NCBI RefSeq assembly: GCF_040939455.1
Contig: NC_134108.1
Location: forward strand, 9,081,501-9,145,500
DNA from: Microcebus murinus
Taxonomy: Eukaryota > Chordata > Mammalia > Primates > Cheirogaleidae
Length of the DNA: 64,000 nucleotides
Reading direction: 5' to 3'
The translations under genes were made by a program, and so were the position numbers. Below the pieces are notes generated by a model. The model was given only the letters and a program-made list of their open reading frames with translations. It was not told the origin of the DNA and searched no databases. Positions 57,439 through 64,000 of the stretch are shown in pieces. How positions within the stretch are numbered: position 1 is the stretch's first letter; each line of letters opens with the position of its first letter.

Positions 57439-59034
57439 GCGTGGCCCAGCAGGGAGGAGGCTGGAGGCTGGGCAAGAGCCATTTTTACCCTGGTTGGCCC
57501 TGCAGACTTCTGACGTAGAAACTCCACATGGCCAGGGACCACACGCCTCTTTGTGGCAAGGATAAATCTTACAGTCACAAACCTCGGTGTAAAAAATCCG
57601 GTTTTTGGCAACTACTTAATTTCCAACTCTGAGCCCCCAGGCTGTGGAGGAAAAATGAGTCCAGGCATTTCTAGGGCGGCCCGGTCTAAGTCAGGCATTT
57701 CTAACCTGTCAGAGCTTCCCTCTCCCCCTTGGGCTGCATGGATGTGCTTGTCTCGATGTCCTCTGGCAGATGCCCTGGCGCTGGGTCACTGCTCTGTGGC
57801 CTCTGTGGGACGTGACTTCCACGGCCCCCAAGGTGCCGCCGCTCCCTCGGCAGGCCTTAGAGATCTGCGCATTTGATGGGGACGTTTTGTGCCCGTGACA
57901 GCAAAGAGTTGCCTTCTTACAAAACTGCGGCCATGATGACGTTTCCCCAACAGGAGATGCCGGTGTTGGGGACCCTTGTCCTGCTTTGGACACGGGCACC
58001 TCCCGCCCCCCGGGCGTGGCTGGGGCACGGGACACGTGCAGCTGTGCTTCTCTGCCCGTCTGGGGCCTTGGAGCGAGGGGCTGGGATCTGGCCACAGGGC
58101 TGTCCCGTCTCTCTGCCGCTCCCTGACTTGCCTTGACTTCCCCGAGCTGCTCTCAGGCCAGCTGGGAGACTGGCCATCTCCTTAGACTTGGCTCCTGTCC
58201 CTCTGCTCTGGCGTCCCTCCAACACCCACGGAGGGGGGCGGGCTGCCCTCTCCCATTGCCCTCCGCCCCTGGAGCGTCTCCTCCCTCAGTCCACACGGAG
58301 CCCCCAGCGCTTCTCCCTGTGGCGGAACAGGCCGCGGCTGCCTTCCCTCTGGGTCTTGCTTACAGCAGCCTCGGAAGGGCTTTTCTCTCAATGCTGCTGT
58401 CTCTGCTCCGGCTGCGCAGCAGGCTGTGTTGGAGCCCCAGGGTAAGAACTGACTTCTGGGCTGTGCCATGATCCCAGAGAAGGTCCACAGATGCAGCGAG
58501 CAGAGGGTGGAGGCACAACATAGAGCTGGAGCGGGTCATCCTTGACCTTACTCGCTGTACATCCTTCCAGGGACAAGTTGGGCGCAGCAAGCGCGTGACC
58601 AGCCCGTGCGAGTCCTGCTCACCCGGCACTGGGGGACGGGCTGCCTCCAGCCCGAGCAGGAACTGTCCTCTGCTCTGGGCCATTGCTGGTTTGTAGTTGG
58701 AAGGCGTTCAGCTCCTGAGGGAGTCAGCAGCCAGGGCCTGGGGCGGTTCGCCCTGGATTCTCAGCTCCTGGCCAACGCGTGGCCCCCTGTGTCGCTCGAC
58801 GCCCAGTTAGAGACGGGGAAGTGGAGTCTTCCCCCAGTCTGGCTTCCCCATGGCGAGGTGTGGCCACGTCCGTGATTGGACAGCTCCAGCGCAGAGCCAC
58901 AGGCATCGGTGGGGAGGTAAGTGGCTTTGGAGGCCATCCCGTTGACTCCGCCTCTTCCCCTGGGCTCTTTGTCACTCTGACCTCCTGCCAGCTCTCTCCC
59001 CTTCTGCCGGAAACAGACCAACCCGCCACTCTTC
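57439..59034. other. No recognised feature (GC-rich)
   Basis: High GC with many overlapping frames of 80-128 codons on both strands. Nothing that I can name as a repeat or exon. 'cagggtaagaac' near 58438 resembles a splice donor but has no partner that I can identify. Confidence 0.4.
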
Positions 59035-59215
59035 AGAGCAGTGGCTCTCAAGTACGACCCCAAACCAGGGACGCCAACCTCCCCTGGAAACTTACTAGAA
59101 ATGCGGACGCGCAGCCCCGGACTTGCGAGTGAGAAGGTCCGAGGGTGGCCCGGCAGCCTGTGTTCTCACTCGCCTTCCAGGTGATTCTCTCACCCCCAAA
59201 ATTTGAGGCCCGGGG
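59035..59215 (-). mobile_element. MER5A-like hAT transposon remnant, antisense
   Basis: 'gagcagtggctctcaagtac', 'ctggaaacttactagaaatg' and 'cttccaggtgattctctcac' follow MER5A in reverse complement. Confidence 0.72.
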
Positions 59216-60279
59216 CTTAAGGGACGTTGGCAGTATCTCCTGCTCTGCCGCCATCGGCTTTGGGCACAGGCGAGGCGGGAGGAGTAGGGAGTTACAGAGA
59301 GCCAGGCTTTCGGCTGCTACTTCAGTCCTGCGGGACCTGCAGTACGTCCCTGGTTTCTTGTCAGCACGTGACCTTCATCCTTCATGACAGTATTTTCCGG
59401 TTCCTGAAGAACCTCAGAAGCGAGACCTTGTGCAAGGGGATCCACTCGGGTGAGCACACAGGCCTTCCGATGTGTGCCCCACAGACGCCCAGCCTCAGCC
59501 CTGCGTGTGGCTCTGCTGTCAGTTCACGGCCAAGCGAGCTGCTGTGCCTCCAAACAGCGGGAGGAAGGTGGCGTGGGCTCGAGGGGTGGCGTGGAGGAAA
59601 CGATGTGTGGTCCCAGGCCCGGCAGGCTGCAGGACGCCTCCCGCTACCCAAGCACCCCTGCCTCCTCCTCCCAGATGGCATCTTAGGATGCCAAAGCCTG
59701 GCACACCTCCTGACATTTTTCAGGAACAATTTATTCCTTTAAGGATTTTATAGTTTCCCTAGAAAAGTAGGAGGACAAAACTCCCAAATACTCCTCTTTA
59801 TTTTCCCTAATCTTGTATATTTCTAAGCATGTTGAGTTTGACAGTGTTAAGAGCAAACCAAAGTATACGCAATGCATTTTCTGTTTTTTTCTAAACTAAC
59901 CAGTTAGTCCGGGTCCCTGATGGCTTTTACAAGGGTCGACTTATCCTGCCTGCTCCTCCACATTCTCCCACTGCAACCCACTTGCCCTCTGCTTTCTGCT
60001 CCTTACCAGTTCATATAATTAAAAAAAAAGTTTGCTAAAATCGCAGTGCGCCCGACTCCTGCTGCCCTCAGATGACGCACTTGCCCCGTTAGAGAAGCCC
60101 TGGGTGGCGGCGCCACGGCGTGTTAGGGGTGCTGGCTTGGGGGTGGGACAGGTTGCAGGTTTGGGACTCACTGGGTCCCTCGGGACACGGCGTGGGCGCT
60201 GCTGTGCCAGGGTGTGAAGTGCGGGAGTCCTGAGACCGCCTTTGATTCCGACACCGACTGTAAGCTTTGCGGTCTCCAA
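59216..60279. other. No recognised feature
   Basis: GC-rich to about 59700, then AT-rich. A 171-codon plus-strand frame (59227-59742) is not recognisable. A9 tract at 60021-60029. Confidence 0.4.
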
Positions 60280-60640
60280 GGCCGCCCTCAGGCTTGATAA
60301 TTCGCTAGGGGGACTCACAGAACTCGGCAAAGCCCTTCTACTCAGTTTGATTACAGTGAAAGGATCCGACAGAGGGAAGAGGCACCTGGGCGGGGTCTGG
60401 AGATGGCACGCACAGAGCGTCCAGGGGTCCTGTCCCTGCGGGGCTGTGCACACAGCGATTGTGTCAATGTGCACGGAATACCGCCAACCAGGGCGGCCCG
60501 CCCAGGCCAGAAGTGCAGAGTTTTATTGGGGGTTACTCACGCAGACATGCCCACCATCTCCACGGCTGACCTCAGCTCCCGGCCCCTCCAGGGCCGGAGC
60601 GGACGCCGTGTGGCCATAAACCGCCTTCTCAGCACAGACG
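60280..60640 (-). mobile_element. LTR-like remnant, ERVL/MaLR class likely, antisense
   Basis: 'gataattcgctagggggact', 'cacagaactcggcaaagccc', 'gattacagtgaaaggatccg' and 'gcagagttttattgggggtt' are phrases of a familiar old LTR-class repeat. In reverse complement 'ttttattgggg' gives the AATAAA-type signal (CCAATAAAAC). Family name left open. Confidence 0.5.
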
Positions 60641-62689
60641 ATCTGGCAGGGCCAGGTGAGCAAAGGTGTTCTTATCAGGCAGAACATTCCGAGGGCTTAG
60701 AGATGATCTCCCAGCAGCGCAGGGCGGAAGCCAGACCTGTCTATGGCCAGGGTACTGCCTACTGCGCACAGGGCTGCTGAGCGTGGCGAGCTGACCGGCC
60801 CCATCCGTGGGCCGCTTCTTATGGATAAATGCGGCAGCCGATGTGTGTGTTTAGGAACATCTACAGCAACTGGACACAGCATGTCTATTAAGTCTAATAA
60901 TGAAATATTGATATCGAGGCTTTTCTTTTGTTTGCCTGTTTTAAATTATACTTTTCTAGCAATTTGCTTTTTATCATATTTAATGGAACTGTTAATGTGC
61001 AATGGATAGGATACTTTTTAAAAAAAAGTGAAAATTATTCTTTATCTGTGATGGCCGGAGGAGCACAGACCCACTCTCTGTGCCAGCTCTGTGCCTACCA
61101 GTGCTGTGACCTCGGACACGACATCCCAGCTTTCTGGTTTCCAGGGTTCTCTCTGGTAAGATCGGGCAGGAGTGGGTGAACTAGATCAACAGTTTTTCAA
61201 ATTTTCATTTTGACTATGGCAAGAAAATGTATGCATATCATGACCCAGCACGTTGCTTCCCCTTGTTACAGGCAAAGGGTCTGGCACTCGCCACTCTAAC
61301 CTTCCTGTTCTTGGCCAATCCATCTAGAAAGAAGAGTGTGGGTCTATACCCCTAGACTGGTTTCATGACCCACTCAGGGCACCCACCCCGAAGTGGGAGA
61401 CAGTGTTAGGTACCTGTCTTTAAAGTGACTTCCTGTCTCTGGGGGGGATCTTGAACAAGATTCCTATGTGTCTGAACCCCAGGCCAGGACGAGCTTCTGG
61501 GGGCTGGCTGGGGTCGAGGTCTGCAGATCAGTCACCTGCTCCTAGCTCATCATGTCCTCTGACTAGACTAAGCAGAGAGTTTTCTCCCTTTATCTCTTGG
61601 CATAAAATTTTTTTTAAAAGCCTATGATTTTCATACTCCACTGCTTATTGTCACCGTGTTTGTGTGACACAGGGATGGCACAGGCGTGTGGATTAGTAGC
61701 AAGGATCCACGCTGAGCTCTCTCGGTGTGTGCATGCGTCTCGCTTAGGCGTGTGTTCGCTCTGGGGTTACTTGAGGGCGTCGTGCTAGCGCTACAGGTCG
61801 CCCACCTGCTCTCAAGCGCGTCAGCATCCGCGCCCACTCCGAAACCCACCCAGAATCCAGCCCAGGCAAATGATTCCCGATGTCGTCCACAGTTATCTGT
61901 GTGCTCGCTCGCCGGCTCTTGCGTGAAACAGTGAGCATTGGATGGAGTCAGCTGGTTACCATGGGTTACAGAAAAGGAAGTAGATGCTGTAAAAAAAAAA
62001 GAAAAAGAAAAAAAAGAAAAAGATCTCCTGCTCCCCCCTTAGATTTAGATAAAGCACCACCCCCTCCACTGCTCGCAGTGACTCATTCTCCTTCCTGGCG
62101 GGGGAAGGACACCGAAGAAAGGGCCTGAGGAATAATTCTCAGCAGCAGATGCCACCCACTGCGAACTGATACGGAGGTGTTTGGCGGAAACAAATGCCAG
62201 TCCCTTCCTTTTACTAATATGGAATTTAGAAATAGCTCAGCCGTGTCGGCTGGAAGCTCACGCATCAGTTCCTGGAAATACACAGAAGAACCCTGTTGGT
62301 CACGAGGAAGTGCCACGTCGCAGGGGAGCAGACGTGTCTGGAGGTGACCAGGTTCCCTTCGCGAGGTCCCTAGCTGAGGTCCTGTATGTTCCGGAAGGGA
62401 GAGGTGTCCTTGGGAAGTGGGGGGACAGAAGGTGGAACATAGAGCAAGCGGATTAGGGGGGTTGAATTTCTGCATTGCTCTATAGTTACTCATGAAACAA
62501 AAAAGTTGAGAACCACAGCTGGAGGACACCAGTCTGGATATCTGTGATCAGAAAATCCACACTCTTATACAAATGGCTGTCTACACAGTGCATATTCCCT
62601 GAGCCCAAGGCGATCCTACTAGTCTTTACATCTTGTTGACCTGGGCAATATTGACCTTATAAAGACTGAAATTTACATTTTATGCCATT
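60641..62689. other. No recognised feature
   Basis: Mixed sequence. Purine-rich A/AG run at 61991-62023. Open frames up to 148 codons (62083-62529 minus) have no recognisable domain. Confidence 0.4.
61991..62023. repeat. A-rich (AAAAAG)n tract
   Basis: A run of 33 bases composed only of A and single G. A simple repeat without an adjacent SINE body. Confidence 0.9.
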
Positions 62690-63590
62690 AGCAGTTTTTA
62701 TTGAAGGAGGAAAATGTTTTCTTAATTCATTTCAGGTTTAAGATCAATTCTGCAAACATTGATTAAGACATGAAAGGCACTTGAATAAGCATACATATTT
62801 CTGAAAACATGACATGTTATGTACACACGTTCACCATTGTTCAGATTTAGGGCTTTGAATTCACTAAGAATTTAAAATTCTTTTTTTTTACTTTCTTATG
62901 TCAAAATTGCAACTATTGGTATTTGGTATTTGCAACTACTACAAATACAACCCAGAATGCTCTGGGCAAAGGTTAGCAAGGCTTCAACCTTTTTTTTTTT
63001 TTTTTTTCACTGTATGCTAAAACCATCTCTGTTCATGCAGAACCCAGAAAACATGTCTCCTTGGACATGCCATGTGGCCTATTGGTTTACATATCTTAAA
63101 ATATCGAGGGCAATTAAGAGCTGTTCATTCCTATCCTCACCATCCATACCAAGCTTCCTTTAAAAATTCTACAACCGACAGGAAGTCTCTGCAGTAGCAC
63201 CAGATGCTCAGCTGCTTCCCGATCCACTCTGTATGTAATTCCTGGGGTTTATGAGATTGAAAAATAATTCCAGTTGAAGCCATTTATCTAGTTTTGTGGC
63301 AGAAACAATCTACTCTTCAGTCTCCCAATTATTTTTTATGGCCGGATTAACGTGCTAACCACCTAGATGTTGAAAATCCTTCTCGGCTGCATCATCAAGA
63401 CCAGGCACAATGGGCAAACGGACAGAGGATGAACTGATTTACAAAATTATTAGCATCTTTGACATTTATCTGAAAGAAAATGACACTTGAGATCACTTAC
63501 TATTTCAATAACTTATTCTCATGAGAGGGAGAGGGAGGCAGTTTTTCTTTCTTGTGAGGTTCCTCGGAACAGCACAGGATGGGGCACACA
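62690..63590. other. AT-rich block without recognised repeats
   Basis: About 900 bases of AT-rich sequence with T9 (62882-62890) and T17 (62991-63007) tracts but no named repeat. It contains several TAAT/ATTA motifs and one GGATTA (63343-63348). It could be conserved noncoding DNA; conservation cannot be tested here. Confidence 0.3.
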
Positions 63591-64000
63591 GCCCTCCAGA
63601 GCCGGCAGAGGGACCGGGGGTGGGGTGTAGGGGGGGAAGGTGAACTTATTTGAAGGTCTCACTCATTTGGACAAGAATATGCTAGACTCCCAACCCCATA
63701 CGGATTTAATAAAAAATGTAAACATTGATTTGATTTAGGCTCAGCTTTCAGACAGTTGTAAGGCATTAACTAGAAGGTATATTTCACATTTGCTCCCCTT
63801 TATTCTTTGTTACCTGGTCAACAGCGAAGTGGGCTCAACAGTGTACTCTTGGGGGGGAACGAAGGACAACTACTGCTGGAAAGATTCCTACTAAATCCTT
63901 TAAATATTCAAAGGTAATATTAAGGATACCTTCCAACGAACTTCAAAAGCCCCAAGCCGAGGGTGAGAACAGTGGGTTCCTGGCACGAACCGGACGGCTT
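63591..64000. other. No recognised feature
   Basis: Begins with a G-rich stretch (63601-63642, with runs 'ggggg', 'gggg', 'ggggggg'), then ordinary AT-rich sequence to the window edge. Confidence 0.4.

Noticed and set aside
57003..57611. 202-codon minus-strand frame rich in Ser-Thr-Thr-Ser-Ser-Cys, and the plus-strand Val-Glu-Gln-Leu-Glu and Gly/Ala-rich frames
   Set aside because: All are products of the 18-bp minisatellite, whose period is a multiple of three. No start or splice context supports any of them.
58380..58450. Candidate exon ending at a 'cag/ggtaag' donor-like site
   Set aside because: No matching acceptor, conserved frame or recognisable peptide was found upstream.

Overview
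The window is primate nuclear DNA, most probably from a strepsirrhine (lemur/loris group). The younger Alu copies carry the internal segment 'ttggccaattaatttcttt' and the head 'gcctagctcacagcaacct', which I associate with lemur Alus and not with human AluS/AluY. They sit among two short LINE-1 insertions and a background of old mammalian repeats (MIR, L2, MLT1-type LTRs, MER5A, MER2/Tigger). That mix looks like intergenic or deep intronic DNA. I found no protein-coding exon, tRNA, rRNA or known small RNA gene that I can support. The long open frames are artefacts of repeats, GC-rich DNA or minisatellites. Species assignment rests on recognition of repeat families and was not searched.

Layout. 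1-2160: an old antisense L1 split by an Alu and by a younger L1 with a 14-bp target-site duplication (TSD). 2160-6570: mostly unrecognised sequence with L2 remnants and an old LTR-like repeat holding a (CA)18 microsatellite. 6570-10000: Alu, L1-like sequence, a large antisense L1 and a palindromic DNA transposon split by an Alu. 10.2-14 kb: several MIRs and a ~200-bp inverted duplication (11726-11925 and 13751-13955). 14-19.5 kb: L2 and MLT1-type LTR pieces. 20-34 kb: MIRs, L2, a solo LTR, one Alu, a CpG-dense patch at 23.2 kb and a 13-bp perfect hairpin at 32.2 kb. 34-36.6 kb: Alu, a second young L1 and a possible retrocopy. 41-45.7 kb: nested LTR and MER2 elements, then a two-copy 129-bp tandem duplication with a perfect hairpin in each unit. 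48-60 kb: GC-rich sequence with a 16-bp hairpin at 50.0 kb and two coding-like minisatellites (54.2 and 57.1 kb). 60-64 kb: an LTR-like remnant, then AT-rich sequence without recognised repeats.

All five near-complete Alus and the clear L1s lie on the minus strand. LINE and LTR elements tend to persist antisense to a host gene, so this weakly hints at plus-strand transcription, but nothing else here proves it. I see no convincing new biological system. The best leads are the duplicated hairpin unit at 45.4 kb, the inverted duplication around 12.8 kb, the single-copy hairpins at 32.2 and 50.0 kb, and the 18-bp E-box minisatellite.
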